DNA of 64,000 bases from NCBI GenBank assembly GCA_029948255.1, contig JALIZF010001938.1:1051501-1115500 (forward strand), in the 5' to 3' direction. The translations under genes and the position numbers were made by a program. Under the pieces are notes generated by a model. That model worked only from the letters and a program-made list of their open reading frames with translations, ran no database searches and was not told the DNA's origin. This DNA comes from Telmatactis stephensoni (lineage: Eukaryota > Cnidaria > Anthozoa > Actiniaria > Isophelliidae). Of this stretch, positions 53,501 to 64,000 are shown in pieces (positions within the stretch are counted from its first letter, which is position 1; each line of letters opens with the position of its first letter).

Positions 53501-55996
53501 AAAGACTCTAAAACGTGTATAAATATTGTGTTTTATCGCTCTTTTTCATTACATTTGCATGGTTGTTTTATCTTTGACGATTTAGTAGGGTTTCTCTTTT
53601 TTAGTTTATCTTTCAAAAATACAAAGCAACAACAACGAGTTCGACGAAGTGGTTGCAATTGTTGTCATTACAGAGTTGAGTAACACAAATTTCGAGACGA
53701 AATAATCATGGATAGATCATACAAGAACTTCAAACACACTTGTTACCGCGATAAATTGCCATTTTAAAAACATTCCGTCTATCTTCAACAACAGCTTAGT
53801 TATCTTTAAAGGCAACAAAAACTTAATCAAGTTTTTTTACACGATCGTGGATGAGAGGTTTTCGCTAGCAATGTTGTCGATTTCACGCAACCGATTTCGC
53901 ACCTTGTTTACACCTATCGGGGTAGAAGCGGACACCTTTTAGATGATTTGTGTTAAAATTCGCTTTTTAAACTGTCCTTTACAATGAGCTAAAACTTCGA
54001 AAGAATCAAAACAAAATTTGGAAGTCTGTTGTTGCCAAATCAAGTAAATTACTTAAAGGAAAACCACAAAACCAGTAGAACTCAAAGCCGACCAGAAAGA
54101 CGCCAAAGTTTTGTTTACGATACTAATGTGTCAAAGTCAAAGTATCCATCTGATTCATAGTGCAACTTAAGAAACCCTGACTGTTGATAAACTTCAAATA
54201 TCGAAATAAATTAAACTTTTACTCGAAAATCTTGAATCACCTACAAGGACTTTTCATTTAACGCGAATAATCTCAAATTACGTTCGAATTTGTCAACCTT
54301 GAAATATTGACGTGAAACTGATGGTGAAACTTTAAAGCCAAGTTTATTATTTTGACTTAACTAAACAAAGTATTCCTGAACTCAAGACCTTTGAATTTCT
54401 AAACTTTGTTTGCAAGTTAAAGAGAAAATTATATTTCTTAAGCCAGGTTTTTTAGTTCTGCGTATGTCTACGAAGTACGACTGAAACACTTAGTATCAGT
54501 TTTGAAATCTACAACTAATTTTCTTGTCTGCTTCTGAAGTGGTCAACAGATTTACTCTGGAATGTGGTTAACTAAAAAACTTCTTTTTTTCAAAATACTT
54601 TGAATATTGATCTGAAAAATCGACATTTACATACAACTTGAAGCAACATTCACGTTTTGGCCAGGAGTTTTAGGTGAAATCAACAACTTTGTTGGGCGTG
54701 TCAAAAATGTCTTTTTCAGGTGATCGATCGAAATTGCTTGTATACAAGGTAAAAATGAAGGCTATCACTTGTTATAATTTTACTTTGTAATTCAAGCTGA
54801 AATTCTTATCAAGAAAGCAAACGTTGTTCGAGTTGTAAACAATGTGTCAATTTCACACTTTGAGTTTGTTTGGGTGGAGAGACGGCTTCGTTGTAATGGT
54901 AAAACGGCATCACGTTCGTTAGACTACTTTCACGATCGGATGCTATGGACGCACTTGGGATAACTTGTTTGACTACATTCAAAGAACCGTTATTATTTTG
55001 TTAAATAAGTCGCTGGAAAGATTCTTTTAAAGTGTATAAGAAGTTTGTAGTTGATAACAAGCAACCGAGATCGACAATTCCAATTAAAGAGTTTTGATCG
55101 ACACGAACATTCTGTTCAGTGGTGTGTTCTCCATATTCATAAGAAATCTGAAGTTCTTTTCTCTAATACTACCAAGCATACTGAATGAATTATAGAGAAA
55201 CAACAGCCTTTCGTTTACATTTGAACGGGTTAATCTGTCAAAGGTTTCGTTAGGTAGTGGTTGAGGACAAGTGTCTTGCCAACCTTAGTGTCTCGTCGGA
55301 TCAAATGTAAACAGCGAAAATACTCTTAATTGTAAACATAACCACTTATTTCTCTCTTTTGATTCAACTAAAACACTTTTTTGGATCTTTTAATTGAAGT
55401 AAGACATTATAAACTGCCTTAGCTTTCCAGGTTTATATACGTGGGCGAGATGGACAACGATATGAGTGGCTTTAAGTAAAAATGTACGGGTGCGAGTTGG
55501 CGGGTGCGAGTCGGTCCGTGGGTGAGTTGCCTAGATACCTCTGTTAATGCTATGATGGAAAAAGTATGTTTCAATGAATTCAAAAAATTTATAAACGCGT
55601 CTAGTTTATGTCTAATACTTCTTATATTTAGATGTAGAAGATATAGCTCGAACTATTGTAAGTAAAATGACAATTTGTATCCGGATCAATTTCATTATCT
55701 ATGGCATTGGTGTTTTTCTTTGCAGCTATGCTAGGATTAAAGGTCAAGGCATTAGGGGAATGTAATCGAATATCATTCAGAACATTAGATTGTGTTAGAG
55801 AGAAATCTTCAATATTGATGAAAGGAAGTTCGTTATTAGTACATTGATAGCATTTAAAGCTATTGGTTAAAGGTATGTTATCAAGACGTAGGCACATGCA
55901 ATTTAGATGATAATTATTATGGCATACAGAACACATTACGGAGTATTTTGTGTCAGTAATACTATTATCACAAGTATTACACATGTTTACACACAT
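50525..55996 (-). pseudogene. LINE ORF2: zinc finger, endonuclease, reverse transcriptase, interrupted
   Basis: From the ATG at 55996 the frame opens with a PHD/RING-like zinc finger (CNTCDNSITDTKYSVMCSVC, then HLNC and CYQC). A +1 frameshift near 55630 separates it from the start of the APE-type endonuclease (a LHLNIRSIRHKLD segment, then ALTETWL). A 2279-bp transposon (53261-55539) splits the endonuclease. The remaining 898 codons (53221-50525) hold the rest of the endonuclease, including GDFNIDLL and DNIFTN, and the reverse transcriptase, with FLDLSKAFDTVNH, GVPQGSILGPLLF and the catalytic FADD, then a C-terminal domain. Type: CR1/L2/Jockey group. ORF1 lies just upstream. Inactive as it stands. 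Confidence 0.85.
53261..55539. mobile_element. 2.3 kb non-autonomous DNA transposon in the LINE
   Basis: The 8-mer tctgttaa is duplicated at 53253-53260 and 55540-55547, and the LINE reads through cleanly when one copy is ignored. The ends share a subterminal inverted block caactcRcccac-n-gacc-n-actcgcacccgcc; the outermost ~11 bases differ. No open frame larger than ~64 codons. The 8-bp duplication fits hAT-, P- or Mutator-like elements. Confidence 0.78.
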
Positions 55997-56147
55997 GGTA
56001 GGTAGCTAAAAGATTAAAATGTATAACTGTAAAGAACTTAGCTAAAGGAGAAAACAAAAGAACTATAATAAAAATAATTTGCATAAAAAATAAAAGGAAG
56101 ATTGAAACAAATACCATATATATCATACCACATATTTGCATAGATGG

Positions 56148-56831
56148 TCAGTCTGTGGCAAAACCAGAACCAATATATTTTTGTCCATTTATAAAAAGCT
56201 CGTCCTTGATAAGTTTAACTTTTTTCCCTTCTGATTTCACTCGTTTCATTACAGGATACAGTTGTTTTCTCTTCTCTGCGATTGGTTTTGGAAACTGTTC
56301 TGCAATTCCAATCTTGGTGCCCTTGAGGTTAAAGGCGTTGGAGCGTATCACCTCTCTATCTTGGTAGCGAAGGAATTTCGCCACCATGGGTGCGGGTTTC
56401 GTAATGCCCCATGGCGTCTTCTTTCCTTTAATTCGATGGGCTCTATCAATTTCAAATTTGCTTGGATCCAGACCAATCTTCTCGATAATATCCTTGACTT
56501 GGGTCATAGAACTTTTACCATCTTCTTCAGGGACGTTATAGAATATAAGATTATTCCGCATTGATCATGCACGAAGATCAGTATTTTCATCTTTAAGCTT
56601 TTTGGTTTCTTCTTCAAGCTTTGAAATTCTTTCTTTAATACTTCTGAAAGTTTTTTTATCTTCCTGTTGCTGAATCCTTACATCATCAATTGTATCAAGC
56701 GCAAATTGGCATGAATTCTTGAGGTCATCGATGTCTTTGTCGACACGTGTCAAATGCTGTTCGATGGCATCTAACTTTTCAAGTTTTTTGTTCATATCAA
56801 GAACAATATCATAAATCTTGTGTAGATTCAT
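56148..56831 (-). pseudogene. LINE ORF1 (coiled coil plus L1-like RNA-binding part) with one in-frame stop
   Basis: The ATG at 56831 opens a coiled coil (~90 residues with heptads of Ile/Leu and many Lys/Glu). An in-frame TGA at 56565-56567 interrupts it, and the frame then continues for 137 codons with an RRM-like start (NNLIFYNVPE), then ENIDRAHRIG-like sequence (IDRAHRIKGKK) and AKFLRYQDREVI. These features match ORF1 proteins of the L1 transposase-22 type, which trimerise and bind RNA. About 150 bases separate its end from ORF2. A single nonsense mutation appears to be its only defect. Confidence 0.8.
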
Positions 56832-56906
56832 TTTATCTTCTTCTTCAACTTTGGTCTGTTTGGCACTGGGCAAATATCGTTCCAATAGGAACCATGGTTT
56901 TGGCAC

Positions 56907-59825
56907 ATTACAGGTTTCTCAAATCGTTAGATGGACTTCCAAAAATGAGTTTATGATGACACCTAGTAAAAACACCAAACTTTGACAACCGAAGAAAATG
57001 ACTTCGAGTCCAATTTTTGGCGGATGCAGTCATTTGTTTCAAGGTGATTGTGAAAATGTGTGTTTTTGCGTCATACAACAACGCTCGGAAACACTGTGAT
57101 TCATCTCTCATTTTATTGTCAAAAACATTCATTTTCAAGCCAAAATTTGACATTCCTAGCAAATTAAACCTCGATCATTATTCTTTTGGTATTCTTGGTT
57201 TTCATGTGATGTCATCGAAAAAAATTCATCCTTCATAGTGATCACATTAAATTTAGTCTGAAGTATATTGCTTGTATACCCTAAGAGAAGTTTTTCTTGA
57301 ATATTTGAGAAACTTTCCTCGTTTGGTTTTCAAGTTATCAAAGGTAAAATTAAAGAATTTACGATGGAAAGCCGTGTTATGTACTCTTATTCACCACGAT
57401 ATTATGTCACACATGGTCAAAGTGTAGGCGTAGCTGAGTGGGTCCATAACAAAATTAATTTTGTTTTTTCCACAAAAACGAAACAGTATTTGAATTTAAA
57501 GCATGACTGCATTTTGTGACATGACCAAAACGTGACTGAAATCACAGCTGTGCGGAGATCGAGTCAACAAAGCTGCCAGAATTTTGCAAAGTTTTACAGT
57601 TATTTTGAGACTCTTCTTTATGAATACTGTCAAACACGTACTTGAAAACAAGTACTCTGATGTAGTACATATCATGAGTCAATATTACAACTAGCCTTCG
57701 TAGCTGTTCTGATGGAATTGACATTTGAGAGTTTTGGTCACCTTTGCTGCTTTGAAAACTGTAAGTTTTAGTACTTTTCCTCATGATGTTTTGGGAAATG
57801 TTTTATCAGTAATGCTAATAGACACTCCATCCAAGACCTGAAAACAATGTTTTATTTGTGAAAGATCTAGGAAATTGCTCTTTTCTTATGGTTTATTAGA
57901 GGCAAAAACTGCCGTGTGAAAACCGTGTGTGATTTCATGTCTGATGGTAAGTGTACATTTTCATTGTTTTGTTGAGAGCTTTTCTGAAAAATCATTTTTC
58001 TTTACCAAAAAGAGTTTTGTCAACCGTTATTGTAATTTCTATGCTGCATGTTATCTAATATTTCAAGCAAAAATGAGAAAACTCCTGCAATTTTAACTTA
58101 ATTGGCTTTGTCAAGAATAACAAAACAGTCAAAACTTTAGGTTACAGTTTGTAAATGTGAATGACTGGTTTGACAGTTAATGTAATATAATCGCTTTCTA
58201 AAGTTTGCAAAAAATGAAACGTACCTAGTAAAAGTGGCATTTTTGTGAGTTGTTTCAACACCAACTCATCAACATCTCCGTGGATGAAAGTGGCATGAAA
58301 TTTTGTAATTTTTCATCGGGCTCGGTAAATTAGTGTTGGGAATCTAGCTGTTTTGTTAGAAGCTATCGATTTTCTTGATGAAAACAATTAGACTTTCGAT
58401 TTTTGAAGTCATTTTACTTAATTAAAAATGAAAAATATTGTCTTCTTTTTCAAAAAAAAAAACGCTTCAAAAAGTTTGACTTTGCCTTTGCGTGACATGA
58501 GAGACGCCATCAGATCTATGGTATGTACTCTCATTCACCCTGGCTCTTGACCAATCAGAAATCGAGAAATGGCTTAATTGTGGTAAAAACTTTAATTGTC
58601 AAGTGTTTTCCTCAGGACGTAAAACAATGAATTTGTTAGAAGTAAACACACACATTGGCTTGCTCTATGAATAAAACCATTGTTTATTGGGTATCTGTAT
58701 CAAAATATATGATTAACTTGTTATTTTAAATGATTTTGCCAATCTTATTTATTGTCCGCCATGTTGGTGTACTAAAGTGGTGGTCTTTGTAATGACTGAG
58801 TTTGTGAAACTGTTGATATCTTTGCATCACAACATCTTTTGGACTCAAAATTCCCTGGAGTTATAAAGTTTTGCCTCCTCTTGAAGAGGATGTGCTCTGA
58901 TTTTACTCAGGGACGTGAGACCTGCTATTGTTTTGATGACCTGTGGAGTGACACCAACTGCAAAGTGCCACACATTTCTTACTAAAAATTGAGCACTTCA
59001 AAGGTTAATATCTTCACAACAAAAGTTCATTTTAATTTGAAAATTCGTGAAGTTTCATAGTTTTACTTGCTCTTTGGAGTGATATTATTTTTGTTTCAGT
59101 CAGGGCTCTGTAAATTTTTGGGACCTTTGCTACTGCGCATCTCGCACATGCAGTAGAGTGTGCGCACTTTTATTAAAGAATATTGGCGTGTCCATGGGAA
59201 GTCTGGGCACTAGCGAGTCAGCGAATGAAAACCAAAGAAATTCGTTTTTTTTGTGAAGAAAAATAGTATTTTATCGACCAGATTCTGCAAACAAATTTAT
59301 CAAAACATGTTGTGCACCCTGTAAAGTAGGAGAAAAAGCTCAAACTATAAAATTTAGTGAATATTGTGGGTCAAAAAGGAGCAGAGAACAACGCTAAAAT
59401 GGCTGATTTTTTGCGTTCATTTTCGAAGATTTTACCCTTTGTTCTTCTCTAACTCTTTAAACAATATGGTGATCCCCTGATTTTATGAATGATTTATGCT
59501 CACAATTTTATAAAGTTTTTGCATAAAGAAAAAAAAGAATACTTTTATCGTTTCGATTTTGAGTAAATTTATCATTTTTCTGTCTGATCCTTTAAACATG
59601 TGTCTGGAACTGACCATTTTTCACATATTATTGTTGATCTTTCACTTTTTTGCAAATTGCTCGACAACAACTTAGTTCCAAGTGTTTTTCTGCTTCCCAG
59701 GCTATCATTTTGTTTGCTTTTAAATACATTTGGTTGTTCCAAAATTCTTATAATTTGACTGGATATTGCGAGGCCTTTTTTTCATAAAAAGATCCCCAAA
59801 CACCCCACATCTCCTACCTCATATC
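56907..59825. other. No gene recognised
   Basis: AT-rich sequence. The only ATG frame of note, 57542-57784 on the minus strand (80 codons), has no recognisable domain. Two similar ttatgtact-c-ttattcacc strings at about 57375 and 58527 hint at a repeat, but no boundaries are clear. Confidence 0.45.
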
Positions 59826-60189
59826 TTAAGAGTCACCTCGGTGACCCCCCATTTTTATTTTACATTTTATTTCCTCCGAACAAATACAATGTCCATTCAT
59901 CTGTTGGGCAAGGAGAGCCAGTAGGGGACAAACGACCACTCTGATAGCAAAAATCAATGAACCTTTCTTGAGCCTTAGAGTAGCAATGCCAGGTGGACTG
60001 TGCAATACCCTCAGACAAATAAAGCACTGGCCATCTAAAGATCCAGTGCTAGAGAGGAGGACAGGTGGATTGGGATCTTTGTAGGTTTCTTGTTGGCATA
60101 GGGGGCCAATCACCTGAATACCTGCATGTAAAAACGAGACAAAGCATCGGCTACCCCATTGCCGACTCCTGCTACATTAGTGTAGGAAT

Positions 60190-60615
60190 ATCGTGCACAA
60201 AAATGGCAGAATTGTTCAGTTTTTTGCTACAAGCATAAAAATTGGCATGATGATACAAGGCAACATGCTGGCTAATTACTGATGTAGTGCCACGCCTAAA
60301 AATTAATACTTCCAGTTTTACACATGTGGAATTAATTTTCACTTAAAATTCAATACAAATGTTGCATTATCCAGTTGTTTCATGAAATGTGATAATTCTT
60401 TACAAGTACTGTTCCTTCTACCTAAATGACTATAGTGCCCCACCCTATTCCTCATACTTCCAGTTTTATGTTAATGGCTTTAATTAAATTCAAAATTACT
60501 GAAAATAACCGTTTTCTACAATGCTATCACTACCAACTAATCCTATTGGTCTAATTTTGTATGCCCTTTTCATTTCACATGCACTGCCACACCCTAAACT
60601 TAGTACTGCCAGTAT
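60190..60615. repeat. Diverged arm of the ggcgtggct foldback family
   Basis: Contains ggcagaattgttcag, acaagcataaaaattggcat and gtgccacgcc in the same order as 36482-36570. It interrupts the RNase H region of the DIRS-like element. Confidence 0.55.
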
Positions 60616-61428
60616 AGATACATAAGAATACCTAAAGCTCTTAAATATCAAAATTATTCACCTTGTTAAATAAAGTCAAGGAGATAGAATAATAGACAGA
60701 TGTGATTGAAACAATGCAATTTGAACAACATGCAACCATGGCAAGGCCTTTTCAAAAGTATTTCCAGTAATAATACTTTGGAATTGATGATCTGGAATTC
60801 AGTTTGGGTAAATGCATTATTGAGGCATCCTTCGAAATGCACTTGTTCAGAATGGCCACCACTGATTCGTTATCAACTCTAAACAGGATGCGCTGTTGCC
60901 TCCATCTGTGACCCCAGGCATGGGCTGAGATCATGACAGAATAATGCTTTGTAAGCAATAGATAAACAGCCCCGTTGCAGAAGCCATTGGCCATTAAACC
61001 AATCTGAACCTATAGGTGAGGTATTCTTATAGATACATAAGAATACCTCAAGCTCTTAAATATCAAAATTATTCACCTTGTTAAATAAAGTCAAGGAGAT
61101 AGAATAATAGACAGATGTGATTGAAACAATGCAATTTGAACAACATGCAACCATGGCAAGGCCTTTTCAAAAGTATTTCCAGTAATAATACTTTGGAATT
61201 GATGATCTGGAATTCAGTTTGGGTAAATGCATTATTGAGGCATCCTTCGAAATGCACTTGTTCAGAATGGCCACCACTGATTCGTTATCAACTCTAAACA
61301 GGATGCGCTGTTGCCTCCATCTGTGACCCCAGGCATGGGCTGAGATCATGACAGAATAATGCTTTGTAAGCAATAGATAAACAGCCCCGTTGCAGAAGCC
61401 ATTGGCCATTAAACCAATCTGAACCTAC
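60615..61428. repeat. Near-exact tandem duplication, period 415
   Basis: 60615-61013 and 61030-61428 are identical by eye apart from one base near the start (aaagctc/caagctc). The 17 bases between the copies form a 13-bp-arm hairpin with the start of the second copy (gaggtattcttat, agatac, ataagaatacctc). Confidence 0.85.
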
Positions 61429-62276
61429 GTAAGCACCATAACTGATGGCAACTGAAGCATCTGAGCCTACGTACACTGTTGGGGGAGGCTCTAGAGATGG
61501 CAAGAGAAAGAAACTAATCCCATTCCACTTGCTGAAAAATTCTAACTGCAACTTGAGATCTTTTTTAAACTTTGAATTCAAACGGATTGGATGCTCATCA
61601 TTTCTAAAACAGTGCAGAAGGTCAATCATCCTGCGAAGGAATGTACGGCCAGGCCAGATGACTTTGTAAGCATGATGAAGCAAGCCAATCAGAGACTGAA
61701 GCTGCTTCTTGCAGCACCACCTGTACAAGGACCACTGGGTTAGCAACTCATAGACAGATAAAAATTTATCAGCAGGGAGGTGGAGAGTTTCTGCAAGGGT
61801 ATCAATTTCAATCCCCCGAACTACCATACAGGTGGCCAGGCCAATGCATTTGTCAGGATGAAGGGGAAGGCCAAGCTCTGTAACTGTGAACGTAGCAATG
61901 GACAACTTCTGCACACATTTGGGAGAGTTTGGGGGGTCCCGTAAGGACAAAATCATCTAGATAGTGTAGGATGTCATTTATGTCATAGTTGGTTCTAAGG
62001 ATCCATTCAACAGCATCCACAATGGCATTAAAATGGAAGGCACTGATCCAAGTCCAAAAGGGAGAACCAGGTCCACATAATACTTCGACCTCCACTTCAT
62101 ACCCAGTAGATGTTGGTCCAAGTCATGGACTGGGACATTTCGATATGCACTCTCGACATCAAACTTTCCAAGGTATGCCCCCTCCCAAACTTGGCTAACA
62201 TTCTGACTATATCATCAACTTTAATGTACTGTAAGGAACAGGAATCTGGGTCAATCCCATCATTTACACTGCGGCT

Positions 62277-64000
62277 CAGGGGTGGATCTAGTATTTTTCG
62301 TCACTAGTGCCATACTCGAAACAACATATACCAAGTTTCTAAAAACATGTTAAACTATTATAACTATAGAGTATACATACCACCTGTCTACTGCAAAATA
62401 TTGGCCATCCTCATTCGTCTTGGGTGCATTTGAGCAAACAAATTTATCACCTGTTCTAGTTGGATATCCTTGTCCCTGTGGACATACATTAAGGCAAGTC
62501 CATTTAGCCTGTCCTGTGCCATAGTACTTCGGAGATACGTTTTCAGGTATCTTAAAGTTGAAATAGATCGTTCACATGAAGCTGAAGAGATAGGGATGGT
62601 GGCAAGAAGCTTCAATATAGTAAAAATATTACTATATGCCTGGTGATCAACAACCTCTAAAGCTTGTGATATTCTGTCTGGAATATTATCACCTCTATCT
62701 CTCTGGTTTCTCCATAACCTTTCCCACATGATAAGTTCAGCATCCAGACCAGCAATGTTAGGTAGGTCTTGTCTATAACTGTTGCAAAATTCCATGACGT
62801 TAGCTTTCCATGAAGCCAAATTGTCAAGCATGATAGATGGTGTGATGTAAAGTCCTTTATAACAAGTATAGACTTCCTCTTGGAAGCGTCTATCAATATG
62901 CTGACAACAATGATCTACAAAAGGTACGGTCAAATTTATTCTGTAATATTGTAAGGGATTACCAGCTGGGGCATTGGCTCTGTGTCTTTGTCTCTGCACT
63001 ATCCTAGGCATAGAGGGCTGGACTCCAATTTCATCAGCAAGTGTTACTGCTTCAGTGTAGAGATTCTGGTGCCTGGCATCAATGTCCCTTTGCATATCTC
63101 TTAATGCATTTTTAAGCAAAGAAATCTCTTCTCTTGCTTTTACAAGGTCTATTTCCTTTCTCTGTAATTTCAGAGTTAGTGGTCTAGTTAAATCAAGGAT
63201 GTGTCTAACTATTACAATCGCTACAATGAATGTAAAAGAGATGGCATTTAATAAGGCTTGAGCGTCGTTTCTGCTATCAATGTTCCAATTACCATGTCCT
63301 CTATTTTCATTCTCATCTCTATTAAGTGCAATGTCCTCCAGGGTATCTGCTACAGGTACTAGCATTTCAACAATCCTATCCATGCCATCGATTCTCGCTA
63401 CCCAACGAGTTTGGCAAACATTTTTCAGAACAGTGTGATTGTTGTTAGGTAAATGTTCTTTGATTTTCTCCTCTAAATGCTGTTGCCGTTTTGGGGAGTT
63501 TCCAAAGAATTCCGATATTTTTCTAACTGTTGTCATCATGTCTCTAACAATTTCGTCATCTCGACGGCCTCGGAGGGCAATATTATTCCGGCCACAAAAT
63601 ATTACTGTTTTAAAAAGGGAAGATATTATTTGTCTGTTCTTTGCGATCTGTTGTTGAAGTAGAGTGTTTAGCTGCTGATCTATCGGTACAGTTTCCTGGC
63701 GCATTCTTTGCATGAAGTTATTCATAGCAATAATTGAGTCATTGTGTGTTTTACACTTGCCATTTGAATGACTAATTAATCGCTGCAAGGCGGTCGTCCA
63801 GAAAGTCAAAGGTGATGTAACAAGTCTATCAAGCTTGCTAGAATTACGTCCGATTGTTTACCAAACAACGCACAGGGTAGGCAAAATGCTCCATCGAGGA
63901 GCTTTGAGTACACCAGCCAGGAATAATCTTTTAGCCAAGTACCATTAAATCGTCTGTTTCTACATCCTTCTTTAGACTTCGGAAATTGAAAGGCGCTATT
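62277..64000 (-). mobile_element. hAT transposon, running off the window
   Basis: The end near 62277 reads caggggtggatctag, the classical hAT terminus. The transposase fills most of the rest. The insertion lies in the DIRS-like reverse transcriptase. The other terminus is beyond 64000, so the target duplication cannot be checked. Confidence 0.8.
62388..64000 (-). CDS. hAT transposase, ZMYM1/TTF type (partial, probable frameshift)
   Basis: From the window edge to ~63850 the minus strand encodes a TTF-type zinc finger region (FCLPC ... LFGKQ pattern). Near 63845 the frame must shift by one base to continue as SSKLDRLVTSPLTFW, then an open 470-codon stretch to the TAG at 62388. This has an RNase H-fold transposase core (CQTRWVARIDGMDRIVEML, a coiled-coil insertion) and a C-terminal hATC dimerisation domain (ATIPISSASCERSISTLRYLK, then RLNGLALMYVHRD). 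The protein would excise and insert the hAT element. The first in-frame start lies outside the window. Whether the frameshift is real or a sequence error cannot be told here. Confidence 0.82.

Larger units (their letters stand above)
59826..62276 (-). pseudogene. DIRS-like retroelement: reverse transcriptase and RNase H, decayed
   Basis: Reading leftward from 62276 on the minus strand: a reverse transcriptase start with KFDVESAYRNVPVH and LPFGLGS, a frameshift near 62050, then the catalytic motif LHYLDDFVLTG (YLDD), a connection domain (QSLIGLLHHAYKVIWPGR) and an RNase H domain with GSDAS. A later RNase H piece (AHAWGHRWRQ, VDNESVV) occurs twice owing to a ~400-bp duplication. The ADALSR signature lies further on at about 60140, separated by a foldback relic. 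These motifs are typical of DIRS-type tyrosine-recombinase retroelements. No recombinase is visible. The right side is cut by the hAT element. Confidence 0.72.

Overview
This window is nuclear DNA from an animal, most likely a cnidarian such as a coral or sea anemone. That placement is an inference from AT-rich DNA, spliced genes with GT-AG introns, and the mix of transposon families; no single marker proves it. I see no bacterial operons, rRNA genes, standalone tRNA genes or CRISPR. Most of the 64 kb is transposable elements, many nested inside one another.

Layout. 1-14.9 kb: short foldback (MITE-like) elements, a Penelope-like element (4.18-4.99 kb) with a GIY-YIG endonuclease fragment, and a probable first exon of a secreted PAN/apple-like protein (9.1-9.4 kb, minus). 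14.9-20.9 kb: a small BEL/Pao-like LTR element whose gag is split by a 4.7 kb DNA transposon, which itself carries another transposon and a MITE. A second, inverted copy of that inner transposon lies at 21.15-23.19 kb. 24.7-33.0 kb is the host-gene island: a complete seven-exon NICN1 (nicolin-1) gene on the minus strand, head-to-head with an intronless 732-aa C2H2 zinc-finger gene on the plus strand. 33.4-38.6 kb: a SINE, foldback elements and a LINE remnant.

39.02-49.92 kb holds the most striking object: a ~10.9 kb Mutator-like (MULE) transposon. Its inverted repeats of 1.3-1.8 kb are built from 190-bp tandem units, each with an 11-bp-arm palindrome. Its single gene can be read as six exons joining in frame to 1549 codons. 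The predicted protein fuses a Ulp1/C48 cysteine protease, 13 acidic 19-aa repeats, a FAR1-like zinc finger, a DDE MULE transposase with SWIM finger, an AT-hook and a PHD finger. Downstream of the gene lies a cluster of four related hairpins whose stems covary.

50.2-56.9 kb: a LINE (ORF1 coiled coil plus RNA-binding region; ORF2 with zinc finger, endonuclease and reverse transcriptase), interrupted by a 2.3 kb DNA transposon with an 8-bp target duplication. 56.9-59.8 kb: no recognisable gene. 59.8-62.3 kb: a decayed DIRS-like retroelement containing an exact ~400-bp duplication. 62.28 kb to the window end: a hAT transposon inserted in it, running off the edge.

NICN1 and the zinc-finger gene are the only clear host genes, and probably share a promoter. 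Everything else is best read as mobile DNA and its debris. Exon boundaries were derived by eye from splice signals and reading frame; no alignment tool or RNA evidence was available.
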